From Torymus aiolomorphi (taxonomy: Eukaryota > Arthropoda > Insecta > Hymenoptera > Torymidae): DNA of 64,000 nt. This document shows, piece after piece, positions 12,061 to 26,683 of this stretch. The stretch is taken from positions 95,303,300 to 95,367,299 of the forward strand of contig CM070876.1 in NCBI GenBank assembly GCA_036365515.1. Direction: 5' to 3'. The position numbers and the translations under genes were made by a program. The notes beneath the pieces are model-generated. The model made no database searches. It had not been told where the DNA came from and saw only the letters and a program-made list of their open reading frames with translations. Position 1 is the stretch's first letter; the number at the start of each line of letters is the position of its first letter.

Positions 12061-12792
12061 AGCTACGGTATTTTTAATGAACTGTTACAGAAAGGAAACA
12101 AGTTTTAATGATCAAATGTGTGATTTGAAAAAAATGCAGTTTTTTAGTTCAATAAGGTGATGTAAAATAACTAAAAATATTGTATCTATAAATAAGTGTA
12201 TTTTTTATTAAATTTTAGTGTATTCAAGTTAATAAAAGTATTTCTAATGCATTTTTATAGGAAGAAAACAAGTCTTAACCGTTATTACTGGCATCTCAGT
12301 AATTTATAGGCTTGTAGAATACTCCAAATAACTAACAAGATTAAAGATGACACCGTGTACATGGTGCACAGCTTTCTTGAAGAATATGTCTGTGGTGTAA
12401 GTATGTTTTTTCTCTTTTAGCTGACTCAACTTTTTTTTAGTATAATGCGTGTTCACAAATGTCTATTAATACTTTTATTAATTTTGTAATTATACTTGTA
12501 GTTTAATTTTTTAATTAAACTACTAATTTAACTAAATTTTTTAATTTTCAACAATTGTTGTAATTTTAATAGTTTAGCAGAGTAAGACATGTATATATGC
12601 TTATAGTGGGCAATTAATTCTCCATGGTATTATTCCTGTCTATTTTTCTATTTAAACCTTTTTGGGCTTATGATAATTTTACACTTATTCAGAGTTAACG
12701 GATGCATGGAATGGATTTTTTACTGCAACTGTTCCAATTTTTATATGCATAGTACAAAATTATATTAAATTTTATAAAATCAGTATTGTAAG

Positions 12793-12796
<4 letters not shown>
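12061..12796. other. AT-rich spacer
   Basis: No gene or clear repeat boundary seen. Confidence 0.4.

Positions 12797-12828
<32 letters not shown>
12797..12828. repeat. (TA)n tract
   Basis: TA dinucleotide run directly at the left end of the DNA transposon; it may be part of its target. Confidence 0.9.
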
Positions 12829-12831
<3 letters not shown>

Positions 12832-15152
12832 GCATTCTCTGACAACGCGACACCCCCTCTGCCCAGAACAATTTTGATCCAAATGGGGTCTACCCGGCCT
12901 CAAATGAAAGCTCTTGACTTCTACTTTCGAACGCCGTCTGGCGATTCCGAAAATTCAAAATGGCGGATCCAATATGGCGGCTGAAAGTCTCGGAATGATG
13001 GAAAAACAAGTTTTTCTTCACTCTAATAGCGAATCTGATACGAAAATTGTTATTTCTTGCCACTAATATGAAGTCTGCGACACATTTTCTTACTACTACC
13101 GTTCAAAGCGAGCGGTTAAAATTATATTTCAAGGTCATTTTGAAGGTTAAAAGTTATTTTCTGGATTTTCCGACTAGTATTCCACGAAAATAGTAGAAAA
13201 CTTGATTAAGATCATAACTAGATTTGACCTTGGATCATTTTTCAAGGCCATTTTCATGGTGAGTTCTAATTTTAATAAACCGATTCTTTCGCAGTTATAC
13301 TTCTTCAATTCATGTTATCAATAGGAACATGTTATCAATAGCAATTCATGTTATCAATAGGAATTCATGTTCTAATTCGGAACAGTAACAGAAAAACTGT
13401 GGTTATATCCACACTTTGAAACATTTCAGAATCACTGAAAAAAGTTTGGTGGAGAAGAAACGCGTTAGCGTAGAGTATCAGTACCAAATGCAAGAATTGT
13501 TTCTAAATATTAAGTCCTTTACTCTCCAATTTTAGAGCAAATGTTGCACTAAAATTGTTCCGCATTTAATCTATTTCATCGTTCTTCAGGAGTACAAAAG
13601 TTTAGGGCAGAAGAAGCACTAAAAAGTGTGGCAATGGTACAACACATTTGTGCTGCTACTGCTTTTTTGATTTGATGCTCCTCCTGCACAAAAATCGTGC
13701 AGTATACGCACTGAGAGAAAAAAACCGACGTGACGCCGTGGATGCTATAGTTGGTGTAAGACCGTGTGACTATACACGTATACAATGCGATCAAAAATTG
13801 CAAAATTTTTGAACTTTGCAATTTTTGAATTGACTTTGAAGGTCCACAACGAGGTCAGATTCAAGGTCATCAGACCAGACAAATCCTCGTTGAAAATTAC
13901 TTACGGTATGACCTTAGTTTTTTCAAAAAATATCGTTTCTGGGAAAATACGGGGGTTCCATACTTTTTGATAACCCTGTAATTAAACTTTACAATAGAAC
14001 ATTTCTAAAATCTCTCTAACTTTTTTTATTCCTCTTTCGAAACTCTTTAAGTACCGATGCTTCTCTAAAAGTTTAGTGAGGCTGTTACTCTAACTCTTTG
14101 GTGTATCTGTGGTTCTATATTTCGTGCATTATCTTTCCTAATCGTTTCGTACATATAGTTCCCATCGATTTTCGAGAGGATTCAAATTAATTCGAAGACA
14201 TTTTTCACAGCACCTGTTCTAACAGTCCTACGTTATTATATTCGAGTATTATCACTTACTTAGATGGATTGAATATGTCTACTGTAGCACGGTCCGATCG
14301 TTGTATCAACCCTCTCAATGGTAAGGGTCACATAGGTAATGATTTACGCTTGTTGTCGAACAACTTAAAACGAAGATTTCCAGATTTGCCACATAATTCA
14401 AAAATTTGTAGTAAGTGTAGAAAGTTATGTGGATCTCCCATTTCATCTATTGGTACAAGAGATAACGAAGGCAATAACGAATATGAAAACATGGATATAG
14501 AGACGAAATCAGAAAACACTGGTATTGATAAATCTGTTCAAGAAGCTACACGATCAGCTAGAGAAATCGAATTGGAAGACATGTTTTCAGAATTAAAAGA
14601 AAAGTTTTCTAGATTAGCAGTTAATGACCCTTTGAAACTAACTATACTTACAATCGCCCCATCAACTTGGAATATTAGTCGAATTTCCCGTGAATTCAAT
14701 ACATCAAGACATTTAGTAAGAAAGTCGAAAAAACTCAAAGCCGATGGAGATATTTTAGCTACAACAACGGCTAAACATGGTAAAACTTTGTCAAAGGCAG
14801 TAATAGAAGTCATTGTTGAATGTTATAATAACGATCTGCACAGTCGGATGATGCCGGGTCGAAAAGATACTGTCTCTGTTATTATTGATGGAAAGCGGAC
14901 TCAGGTGCAGAAACGTCTTTTATATTTCGATTTACGAGAACTTTACGAATTATTCAAGATAGCAGAACCAACAGTGCAAGTAGGATTCAGTACTTTCGCG
15001 AAATTACGACCAAAACATTGTGTTCTTGCTGGTGCTAGAGGAACGCATAGCGTCTGCGTAGAAGTCAAGAGCTTTCATTTGAGCCTAGGTAGACCTCATT
15101 TGGATCAAAATTGTTCTGGGCAGAGGGGGTGTCGCGTTGACAGAGAATGCCC
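12829..15152 (+). mobile_element. DNA transposon with about 92-bp terminal inverted repeats
   Basis: Left end 12829-12921 and right end 15061-15152 are inverted copies of each other, starting GCATTCTCTG and containing CAACGCGACACCCCCTCTGC and TTTTGATCCAAATG. TA-rich sequence flanks both ends. Inside lies one transposase-like frame on the plus strand (14275 onward). The region between 12930 and 14270 has only short frames, so the element is probably decayed or internally deleted. I cannot assign the superfamily. Confidence 0.75.
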
Positions 15153-15231
15153 CATATATATAATTAAAATATCTAATGATTATTCTGTTTACAGATTTGG
15201 AAACTACTCTGCAACCAATGGGTATTTATAG
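14275..15231 (+). pseudogene. transposase-like protein, probably truncated
   Basis: The frame from ATG 14275 reads 318 residues. Near residue 30-50 there is a short zinc-binding-like motif (CSKCRKLC). A helix-turn-helix-like stretch (ISRISREFNTSRHLVRKSKK) lies around residues 140-160. A conserved-looking block LRPKHCVLAGARGTHSVC ends near residue 262. From 15061 the reading frame runs through the terminal inverted repeat and then into the neighbouring repeat, so the last roughly 55 residues are not native. I have the impression of a widespread insect/cnidarian repeat-encoded family but cannot name it. The C-terminal part, where catalytic residues would be expected, appears to be missing. Confidence 0.5.
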
Positions 15232-18203
15232 CATTCAAGTACTCGAGTAAATACTTCACTTCGGATTTGGACTTTATTCTGTAGTATAGCTGAATCTAGC
15301 CTCGAACTTTCCATCTATCTACTCGTCTGTTCCGGCCAGTTCGATACTGCTCTTCTCATACTCTTCTCATGCTTAACACATTATTAATATAGTTTGTTCT
15401 ACCCTAGGTGAGGAGCTCCTACAGAAGACAATACGTCTTCATATAATTGTTCTTTCCTCGAGGGCGGCCAACACAACTATCACTTCCCAAGGACATCACC
15501 TAGGCGAAGATATCGTAGAAGGACGGCAAAGGTTCAATTGAATGTAGTCCGCGCTTCCGCGACAGATTCGTGTAAGTAATTCACTTCGGATTTGGCCTTT
15601 ATCTTGTAGTATAGCCGAACCTAGCCTCCAACTTTCCATGTGTCTATTCCTCTGTTTCTGGCAGTTCGATACTGCTCTCCCCGTCCCCACTCATGCTTAA
15701 TACGTTATTAACATTTTTTTTGCCCACGGCGAAGAGCTCCTGCAGAAGACAACACGTCTTCATATACAATTCTACTCTCCTCGAGGGTCTCCATCGAAAC
15801 TCAGTTCCCCAGGATCACCTAGGCGAACACGACGGAGAAGTGAAGTATTTGAATGTAACCATAGGTGATAGGGTGATAATTTATTCTAAGCAGAATTTAG
15901 TAAAATATATTATTCATAAGGGGATGTGCAACCCTAATTTCAATATTTTTTTAAATCAACATTCAAACATTTATTTGGAAAAAGACGGCTGTCAAGCGCT
16001 CCGTACACGCAAACACTATATGCAGATTTTTTTCTGGATAATTCTATTGATATTTGCGTGAGTTATGCTCGTTTGAAAAGTAGGTCAATTGTAGATTCCT
16101 ACTTACCGACAGTACGGTTTTTATTTAATTAAATAAATTCTCATCATTTTTTTGGAAAAAGACGTCTGTCAAGCGCTCCGTACACGCAAGCACTATATGC
16201 AGATTCTTTTCTGGATAATCCTATTGATATTTGCATGAGTTATGCTCGTTTAAAAAATAACGTCGGTACTCACATCCCCATAATCCCTTTCTTTAGTTTT
16301 TTTTTATTTAGTGTAATTATTTTTCATATTAAATTTAAAAAATTTCTATTTTTGTTTTTTCTTCCTGGCAAAAGAGACCATGTTGATAGATAGTTTTCTG
16401 ATTTTCCCTTTTCTTTTCTACACGTGTCAGGGTATTCGAATCTAAAATAACAACCATTATTTACTAAACCAAAGTTTTTTCCCAGTACAGTTCTTCAGCA
16501 TCGGTTGGAAGTTATAATGGACTCTCAATATGGTCATGATATGACCATCATAAAGCAGGAGACTTTCAAAAAAATAGGACCAAATTGGGAACTGCAACTT
16601 TGAGAAACTCAACAATGCCATTACAGTGGGTAACCTTGAGTGAAGGGCTTCCTGATACACACATCTTGGCAGCTTCATCTTTCTGCAGATTATCCATGGA
16701 AGTTGATCTAGTCTGTATCTATTTTAATTCACTGTGACCACTCTGTGGGCTCTTCTTTGAATTTTTTGTTTGATGTGTTTTCATTATCCTTACAGAAAAA
16801 GCAGCAACTATAAGAGGCGACTGGTCAAATTTAACAGGTCTATTCCTCATCTATTGATGTGGTTGATATTTACTTTGAATGATAGAAATCTGCTTTTATA
16901 ATGCATTTCAGGAATCTCATGTATTTTTGAGCTGATTTTATTATTTTTGTAGGTATAATTTAATAAAAAAAATTAAGTCATGCAATTTCTCAGATTTAAT
17001 TGAGGCACTGCTTGTGTATCTTTTATAGAACTGTATTTTCATTTTTTTTATTAAATTACGTGTACTTTCAAACAGATAAAGTCAACTCAAAAATACATGG
17101 AATGTCTGAGATGCATTACTGAAGCCGGTTTCTATCATTCTTAGTCTTTTGGATTAAGTACAGACACATCACCTCAAAGTAAATATCGATAACATTGAAT
17201 GCTCAATGCACCTGCTAAATCTGACAAATGGCTTTTATATTGTAGGAGCCGGATGAATTTTCTTATTAAGTTTTTAATTTTGGCCTGCATACTGTAGTGT
17301 AGTGTAGCGTGAGTGTGTCTCAAAATTCTATACATCTATAGCTTGTCCTGCCGTAACAATAAATCTGAGTACGTGTAAAAATTGTGAAAAAAGATATTTT
17401 AATCTGTAAAATTCAGTTTAATTGTAGTAGTTAATGAACAATGAGCTTATCGATTAATTACCAATATAAAAGCCACCAGTCAGATTTAGCAGGTATACTT
17501 ATCATTCAGTGTTTTTGATGTTTAGTTTGAGTAAATGTGCTTTACTATTTAATGTAAAAAAGTATAAGAATAATAGAACTGTTCTTCTATAATGTATTTC
17601 AGGCGCCGTATGTTTTTTTAAGCAAATTTCATCTTTCTAGAAGTAGGTATAATTTAATAAAAAAAAAATTGAGATCTCCAATTTTTCAGATTTAGCCGAG
17701 GCACTGCCTCGGAATGCCCAAAAGGATTTTATATATTTTAACTAAATATATAAAATTGTATGAAATATTATCATAATAGGCATAGCACTGCACTTGTTTT
17801 ATATTGCATTTGACAGTTTATAATATTTTTAATCATATTTAACACCAACAGTTTCTTAGTAAACAATAGTTTTATTGAAATTTCGTATGTTGTGCGGTGA
17901 TCATTTTTATTATTAATGATTTTTCACCATACCCGTTAGGGGGGGGGGGGCGTTTGCCAGTTCAGAGCACGTATGAATTGCCACGAGAGCCGAAGGCGCG
18001 GGTGACAAACATGTGGTCTGGGGTGGTCTCCTTTATCCTCGTCTTCTGTATATTATTTTTCACTATATTCGGACCGAAAATACCACGTTTCCATTGCGGA
18101 GTTGGGAGCAATAGTGGTACTTTCGGCCAGTGTATGGTGAATATTATATTATACAAAAACAACAAGGGAGGTAAAGAGTTGGCTAGTTTAAATTATTAAT
18201 TTC
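15153..18203 (+). repeat. 2.7-3.0 kb repeat R3, copy A (inverted relative to B and C)
   Basis: This copy is the reverse complement of the two copies at 20.3-25.8 kb over most of its length, with extra sequence around 16060-16300 and older divergence. It contains two related internal units (about 15240-15560 and 15590-15850). Each has a GAGCTCCT motif followed by hairpin GAAGAC-loop-GTCTTC. One end abuts the DNA transposon and the other a short TA run. Short frames exist but none is long or conserved enough to call a gene. Confidence 0.85.
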
Positions 18204-18231
18204 CGTAATATGTTTATATATATATATTTAT

Positions 18232-18254
18232 TGTTATATTTTTTTTTCTTTTTT
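18232..18254. repeat. T-rich tract
   Basis: Poly-T stretches joining repeats R3 and R2. Confidence 0.6.
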
Positions 18255-18868
18255 TTTTTAATTTTATCGGTAATTTTATTTCAGGTGGGGGGCTTGCCCC
18301 CCCCACCCCCCTAGGCGGGGCTTTCGTCCCCTGCACCCCCACCAGGGGCTCTGTCCCTGGACCCCGTCCTGCGCCCCACACACTGGCTTCCGATGCATTT
18401 TTCCTTCTCGCTAGTGCCTTATTATCATTTATTAAATAGCCATGATTTTGAGTTCAATTTAATTTTTTGTAGGTAACTTATGTATCGAGGTAAGTCAATA
18501 ACGACCATTGCTACAGACTTTTTTCATACGGTATTATTTTTTGTATCATGTATTTATTAGTCATATGTGTTTTAGGTGCTCAACTCTCTTACTTGGCTCA
18601 TAGAGTAGTGGTTGATCTGTTATTTGTACGTTGCCGACCTTTAGGCTTAAGTTATTTCTGCAGTGAGACAACAGATGGTACAGTTACAGACCTCGTCAAT
18701 GGTTGCTAGTTATATGATGTTGAGCAAATTGATATTTATGAAGTAGTGTAGTTCCACTTTGCTACTTCTGCAGCTCCGTTAGTTATTTTAAATGTCAATA
18801 CTTTAGAATTTGAGGGGTTAGGTAATTAGGAACTGGAAGGGAATCATAATAAAAATGCTCTATGTTTG
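18255..18868 (-). repeat. dispersed repeat R2 (copy 2)
   Basis: Reverse complement of 3772-4355, including the C-rich block (GACCCCGTCC region reversed) and the end ATGCTCTATGT. No gene. Confidence 0.8.
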
Positions 18869-19790
18869 TGGTTAGACACAATACGGGTAGGTAGTTTTCG
18901 CTGGTAAGGTTAGCCCGGTTGGTTAATTTCTAAGTTTGGCTAGCAATTAAGAATTCTTCTCAGAGTCCGTTATATTATCATTATGAAATGATTGTATATA
19001 CAAATGTCAAATAGTAAAAAAGTTTTGTTCAACGATTATTTTACTCTTTTGTTTATATCTGTTTATGTCAAGTCAAATTTTTCTAAATAATAGTCGAAAA
19101 ACGATGATTTTATCTGTATTTAAGCATTACAAAAAATCGTTTTTATAAGCCTAGCTTGTCAAGTATTGATCGTACATGAAAATATTAAACGGGAAAAAGT
19201 TTTGTTTTCTTATAATGTACAACCTTTACATTTATAAATTGTGTGAAAGAATATCCTGTCAAGTTATAGCCAAAATCGTCCATTCTATGTATATTTTACC
19301 GTTTAAAACCGTTTTTACAACCATAACTCGTCAGGAGTTGATTTTACACAAAAATGTTAAATGAAAAAAGTTTTGTTTTAATATTATCTACAACTTTTGT
19401 ATTTAACATTTTTGGGTAAAATCATATCCTGTCATATAGCCGAAAATCGTCTATTTTTGACCTTTTTTTGCCGTTTTTCGCGTTTATCTTGGCAAGTATT
19501 GCTCGTAGAGAAAAGTGTCGAACAGGAAAAATGTGTATTTTAATTAGTTTTAGCAGATAGACCTGTAGATATTAACTGAAAATTAATTTTTCTAGACAGT
19601 AGGCTTAAAAGTCGATTTTTTGAAATTTCTTTGTGCTCCCATTTGACAAATTTTCCATCGATCTTTCTCAATAGGATTCCGGCACTTAGCTATAATTAGA
19701 GGAGTATTTTCCCACAATCCCGATGAAATCGATCGAAAATTCGCTGAGATAATCCATAAACTTAATTACATACGAACGTACATACATACA
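18869..19790 (+). repeat. degenerate tandem repeat, about 170-190 bp period
   Basis: Recurring blocks AAAAGTTTTGTTTT (19018, 19194, 19365), GTCAAGTATTGATCGTA-like (about 19157, 19329, 19490) and GCCGAAAATCGTC-like (about 19090, 19266, 19437) indicate three to four diverged units. Non-coding. Confidence 0.5.
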
Positions 19791-20160
19791 TCATAAAAAA
19801 CGCCTAAAATGAATTATTTCTGGGCGGAAAATAGTTTTTATACAGTAAATTGCTAGTTTTCGGGGAGTTACAATTTTCACTCTGGTGAAAATATAAGGCT
19901 CTCCCGAGAAGCGGTCGTGCCTAAAAAAGAAAAAAAAAAATATATGTATATATTTATGTTTTATGTTAGTTTCCAGGACATTCCAGATGTTTAACGTTGG
20001 TTTCGGGGACATTTGTTAGTTTTGGGGACAGTCCCTGAATCTACATATGTTTAACGTCAGTTTTTAGGACATCGGCCCCCATAAGAGACATTATTTCTTT
20101 AGTCACGTATAGGTATACAGTAACGTGGGGTTCTGGGAACTAACGTTATACAAGTTTATA
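19791..20160 (+). mobile_element. short TA-flanked element E2 with shared 16-mer
   Basis: It ends in a long (TA)n tract on the right. It contains at least four copies of a GGGACA/AGGACA word between 19975 and 20075 and the 16-mer ATTATTTCTTTAGTCA at 20090-20105. Non-coding. The left boundary is not defined. Confidence 0.45.
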
Positions 20161-20281
<121 letters not shown>

Positions 20282-20301
20282 ACATATTACAGAGATTAAT
20301 A

Positions 20302-23026
20302 ATTTAAACTAGCCAACTCTTTACCTCCCTTGTTGTTGTTGTGTAATATAATATTCACCATACACTGGCCGAAAGTATCACTTTTACTCCCATCTCCGCA
20401 ATGGGAAGGTGGTATTTTCGGTCCGAATATGGTGAAAAATAATATACACAACACGAGGATAAAGAAGACCACCCCAGACCACATGTTTGCCACAAGCGCC
20501 TTCGGCTCTGGCAATTCATACGTACTCTGAACTGGCAAACGCCTAGCTACGCTTCCGACTCAAAAACACGAATGTAATATTTTCAGCTCGGGTATCGTCA
20601 AAAATCATTAATAATAAAAATGATCACCGCACAACATACGATCTTTCAATAAAACTATTGTTTACTAAGAAACTGTTGGTGTTAAATATGATTCAAAATA
20701 TTCTAAACTGTCAAATGTAATATAAAACAAGTTCAGCGCTATGCCCATTATGATCATATTTCATACAATTTTATATATTTAGTTAAAATATATAAAATTC
20801 TTTTGGGCATTCCGAGGCAGTGCCTCGGCTAAATCTGAAAAATTGGATGTCTCAATTTTTTTTTTATTAAATTATACCTACTTCTAGAAAGATGAAATTT
20901 GCTTAAAAAAACATACGGCGCCTGAAATACATTATAGAAGAAGAGTTCTATTATTCTTATACTTTTTTACATTAAATAGTAAAGCACATTTACTCAGACT
21001 AAACATCAACAACACTGAATGATAAGTACACCTGCTAAATCGGACTGGTGGCTTTTATATTGGTAATTAATCGATAAGCTCATTGTTCATTAACTACTAC
21101 AATTAAACTGAATTTTACAGATTAAAATAACTTTTTTCACAATTTTTACACGTACTTAGATTTATTGTTACGGCAAGACAAGCTATAGATGTATAGAATT
21201 TTGAGACACAATCACACTACACTACACTACAGTATACAGGCCAAAATTAAAAACTTAATAAGAAAATTCATCCGGCTCCTACAATATAAAAGCCACTTGT
21301 CAGATTTAGCAGGTGCATTGAGCATTCAATGTTATCGATATTTACTTCGAGGTGATGTGTCCGTACTTAATCCAAAAGACTAAGAATGATAGAAACCGGC
21401 TTCAGTAATGCATCTCAGACATTCCATGTATTTTTGAGTTGACTTTATCTTTTTGAAAGTACACGTAATTTAATAAAAAAAATGAAAATACAGTTCTATA
21501 AAAAATACACAAGCAGTGCCTCAATTAAATCTGAGAAATTGCATGACTTAATTTTTCTTTTATTAAATTATACCTACAAAAAAATAAAATCAGCTCAAAA
21601 ATACATGAGATGCCTGAAATGCATTATAAAGCAGATTTCTATCATTCAAAGTAAATATCAACCACGTCAATAAATGAGGAATAGACCTGTTAAATTTGAC
21701 CAGTCGCCTCTTATAGTTGCTGCTTTTTCTGAAAGGATAATGAAAACACTGAAACAAAAACGAAGCTATAGAAATGGTCGAAAGCAGTAGATTACTAAAA
21801 AAATAATTATTCAAAGAAGAGCCCACAAAGTGGTCACAGTGAATTAAAATAAATACAGACTAGATCAACTTTCATGGATAATCTGCAGAAAGATGAAGCT
21901 GCCAAGATGTGTGTATCAGGAAGCCCTTCACTCAAGGTTACCCACTGTAAAGCCATTGTTGAGTTCCTCAAAGTTGCCGTTCCCAATTTGGTCCTATTTT
22001 TTTGAAAGTCTGCTTTATGATGGTCATATCATGACCATATTGAGAGTCCATTATAACTTCCAACCGATGCTGAAGAACTGTACTGAGAACAAAATTTGGT
22101 TCAGTAAATAATGGTTGTTATTTTAGATTCGAATACGCTGACACGTGTAGAAAAGAAAAGGCAAAATCAGAAAACTTTCTATCAACATGGTATCTTTTGC
22201 CAGGAAGAAAAAACAAAAATAGAAATTTTTTAAATTTAATATGAAAAATAATTACACTAAATAAAAAAAAAACTAAAGAAATGGATTGTCAATAATATAT
22301 TTTACTAAATTCTGCTTAGAATAAATTATCACACTATCACCTATGGGTACATTCAAATACTTCACTTCTCCGTCGTGTTCGCCTAGGTGATCCTGGGGAA
22401 GTGAGTTTCGATGGAGGCCCTCGAGGAGAGTAGAATTGTATATGAAGACGTGTTGTCTTCTGCAGGAGCTCTTCGCCGAGGGCAAAAAATGTTAATAATG
22501 TATTAAGCATTAGTGGGGACGGGGAGAGCAGTATCGAACTGCCAGAAACAGAGGAATAGACATATGGAAAGCTGGAGGCTAGGTTCGGCTATACTACAAG
22601 ATAAAGGCCAAATCCGAAGTGAACTACTTACACGAATCTGTCGCGAAAACGCGGACTACATTCAATTGAAGCTTTGCCGTCTTTCTACGATATCTTCGCC
22701 TAGGTGATGTCCTTGGAAAGTGGTAGTTGTGTTGGCCGCCCTCGAGGAAAGAATAATTATATTAAGACGTGTTGTCTTCTGCAGGAGCTCTTTGCCTAGG
22801 GCAAAATAAAATATATTAATAATGTGTTAAGCAGCAGGTATGAGGAGAGTAGTATCGAACTGGCAGGGACAGAGGAGTAGATAGATGGAAAGTTCGAGGC
22901 TAGATTCAGCTATACTACAGAATAAAGTCCAAATCCGAAGTGAAGTACTTACTCGAGTACTTGGATGCCATAAATACCCATTGGTTGCAGAGTAGTTTCC
23001 AAATCTGTAAACAGAATAATCATTAG

Positions 23027-23030
<4 letters not shown>
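20302..23030 (-). repeat. 2.73 kb repeat R3, copy B
   Basis: Matches copy C (23071-25800) at a constant offset of 2769-2770 bp with only a handful of differences, and is the inverse of copy A. Contains two hairpin motifs (about 22442-22482 and 22763-22802). A short frame at 20296-20538 carries a run of hydrophobic residues but is not supported as a gene. Confidence 0.95.

Positions 23031-23070
<40 letters not shown>
23029..23070. repeat. (TA)n tract between copies B and C
   Basis: Pure TA run at the tandem junction, possibly the site of unequal exchange. Confidence 0.95.
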
Positions 23071-23074
<4 letters not shown>

Positions 23075-25796
23075 AAACTAGCCAACTCTTTACCTCCCTT
23101 GTTGTTGTTGTGTAATATAATATTCACCATACACTGGCCGAAAGTATCACTTTTACTCCCATCTCCGCAATGGGAAGGTGGTATTTTCGGTCCGAATATG
23201 GTGAAAAATAATATACACAACACGAGGATAAAGAAGACCACCCCAGACCACATGTTTGCCACAAGCGCCTTCGGCTCTGGCAATTCATACGTACTCTGAA
23301 CTGGCAAACGCCTAGCTACGCTTCCGACTCAAAAACACGAATGTAATATTTTCAGCTCGGGTATCGTCAAAAATCATTAATAATAAAAATGATCACCGCA
23401 CAACATACGATCTTTCAATAAAACTATTGTTTACTAAGAAACTGTTGGTGTTAAATATGATTCAAAATATTCTAAACTGTCAAATGTAATATAAAACAAG
23501 TTCAGCGCTATGCCCATTATGATCATATTTCATACAATTTTATATATTTAGTTAAAATATATAAAATTCTTTTGGGCATTCCGAGGCAGTGCCTCGGCTA
23601 AATCTGAAAAATTGGATGTCTCAATTTTTTTTTATTAAATTATACCTACTTCTAGAAAGATGAAATTTGCTTAAAAAAACATACGGCGCCTGAAATACAT
23701 TATAGAAGAAGAGTTCTATTATTCTTATACTTTTTTACATTAAATAGTAAAGCACATTTACTCAGACTAAACATCAACAACACTGAATGATAAGTACACC
23801 TGCTAAATCGGACTGGTGGCTTTTATATTGGTAATTAATCGATAAGCTCATTGTTCATTAACTACTACAATTAAACTGAATTTTACAGATTAAAATAACT
23901 TTTTCACAATTTTTACACGTACTTAGATTTATTGTTACGGCAAGACAAGCTATAGATGTATAGAATTTTGAGACACAATCACACTACACTACACTACAGT
24001 ATACAGGCCAAAATTAAAAACTTAATAAGAAAATTCATCCGGCTCCTACAATATAAAAGCCACTTGTCAGATTTAGCAGGTGCATTGAGCATTCAATGTT
24101 ATCGATATTTACTTCGAGGTGATGTGTCCGTACTTAATCCAAAAGACTAAGAATGATAGAAACCGGCTTCAGTAATGCATCTCAGACATTCCATGTATTT
24201 TTGAGTTGACTTTATCTTTTTGAAAGTACACGTAATTTAATAAAAAAAATGAAAATACAGTTCTATAAAAAATACACAAGCAGTGCCTCAATTAAATCTG
24301 AGAAATTGCATGACTTAATTTTTCTTTTATTAAATTATACCTACAAAAAAAATAAAATCAGCTCAAAAATACATGAGATGCCTGAAATGCATTATAAAAG
24401 CAGATTTCTATCATTCAAAGTAAATATCAACCACGTCAATAAATGAGGAATAGACCTGTTAAATTTGACCAGTCGCCTCTTATAGTTGCTGCTTTTTCTG
24501 AAAGGATAATGAAAACACTGAAACAAAAACGAAGCTATAGAAATGGTCGAAAGCAGTAGATTACTAAAAAAATAATTATTCAAAGAAGAGCCCACAAAGT
24601 GGTCACAGTGAATTAAAATAAATACAGACTAGATCAACTTTCATGGATAATCTGCAGAAAGATGAAGCTGCCAAGATGTGTGTATCAGGAAGCCCTTCAC
24701 TCAAGGTTACCCACTGTAAAGCCATTGTTGAGTTCCTCAAAGTTGCCGTTCCCAATTTGGTCCTATTTTTTTGAAAGTCTGCTTTATGATGGTCATATCA
24801 TGACCATATTGAGAGTCCATTATAACTTCCAACCGATGCTGAAGAACTGTACTGGGAACAAAATTTGGTTCAGTAAATAATGGTTGTTATTTTAGATTCG
24901 AATACGCTGACACGTGTAGAAAAGAAAAGGCAAAATCAGAAAACTTTCTATCAACATGGTATCTTTTGCCAGGAAGAAAAAACAAAAATAGAAATTTTTT
25001 AAATTTAATATGAAAAATAATTACACTAAATAAAAAAAAAACTAAAGAAATGGATTGTCAATAATATATTTTACTAAATTCTGCTTAGAATAAATTATCA
25101 CACTATCACCTATGGGTACATTCAAATACTTCACTTCTCCGTCGTGTTCGCCTAGGTGATCCTGGGGAAGTGAGTTTCGATGGAGGCCCTCGAGGAGAGT
25201 AGAATTGTATATGAAGACGTGTTGTCTTCTGCAGGAGCTCTTCGCCGAGGGCAAAAAAATGTTAATAATGTATTAAGCATTAGTGGGGACGGGGAGAGCA
25301 GTATCGAACTGCCAGAAACAGAGGAATAGACATATGGAAAGCTGGAGGCTAGGTTCGGCTATACTACAAGATAAAGGCCAAATCCGAAGTGAACTACTTA
25401 CACGAATCTGTCGCGAAAACGCGGACTACATTCAATTGAAGCTTTGCCGTCTTTCTACGATATCTTCGCCTAGGTGATGTCCTTGGAAAGTGGTAGTTGT
25501 GTTGGCCGCCCTCGAGGAAAGAATAATTATATTAAGACGTGTTGTCTTCTGCAGGAGCTCTTTGCCTAGGGCAAAATAAAATATATTAATAATGTGTTAA
25601 GCAGCAGGTATGAGGAGAGTAGTATCGAACTGGCAGGGACAGAGGAGTAGATAGATGGAAAGTTCGAGGCTAGATTCAGCTATACTACAGAATAAAGTCC
25701 AAATCCGAAGTGAAGTACTTACTCGAGTACTTGGATGCCATAAATACCCATTGGTTGCAGAGTAGTTTCCAAATCTGTAAACAGAATAATCATTAG

Positions 25797-25800
<4 letters not shown>
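23071..25800 (-). repeat. 2.73 kb repeat R3, copy C
   Basis: Near-identical tandem duplicate of copy B. Differences noticed are single-base changes in homopolymers and one G/A change near 24855 (equivalent to 22085). Hairpin motifs lie at about 25208-25250 and 25533-25572. Confidence 0.95.

Positions 25801-25877
<77 letters not shown>
25801..25877. repeat. (TA)n microsatellite
   Basis: TA run between repeat copy C and element E1 copy 2. Confidence 0.95.
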
Positions 25878-26273
<396 letters not shown>

Positions 26274-26275
26274 GA

Positions 26276-26515
26276 AGTATGTGGGTGAACCGGATTTGGA
26301 GAGGTATAATTCTTTTTCTCAGAGTTTTCTATGTTAACGTGACTAAAGAAATAATGACCATGGGGTTACAGACTCTAGAAAATGGCCGACAACTCTCCAA
26401 AACCGGTCATATATATCTTTGCCGGTGTGAAAAGGCTCTTCAAAACCGGTATATGATATCTCGAAAACTCGTCAAAACCGCGAAACGACATAAATATATA
26501 TATATAATATGAATA
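26276..26515 (-). mobile_element. short TA-flanked element E3 with shared 16-mer
   Basis: Flanked by TA-rich sequence on both sides. Contains AAAACCG(GT) words near 26398, 26442 and 26473 plus variants (GAACCGG, GCCGGTG). The 16-mer occurs on the minus strand at 26340-26355. Non-coding. Confidence 0.5.
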
Positions 26516-26683
26516 TAAATTGAAGGAAATAGTTAAAATCTTTCATCGATATACTATATATATGTAGGTACATACATTATTCCTATAGTTATCAAGCCAC
26601 TTAGTTCCTTCCTATAAAAAATATTTAAAATTATATTACTAGATCATTAAAAATATTACTTATGTCGACTGCAATTTAATATC

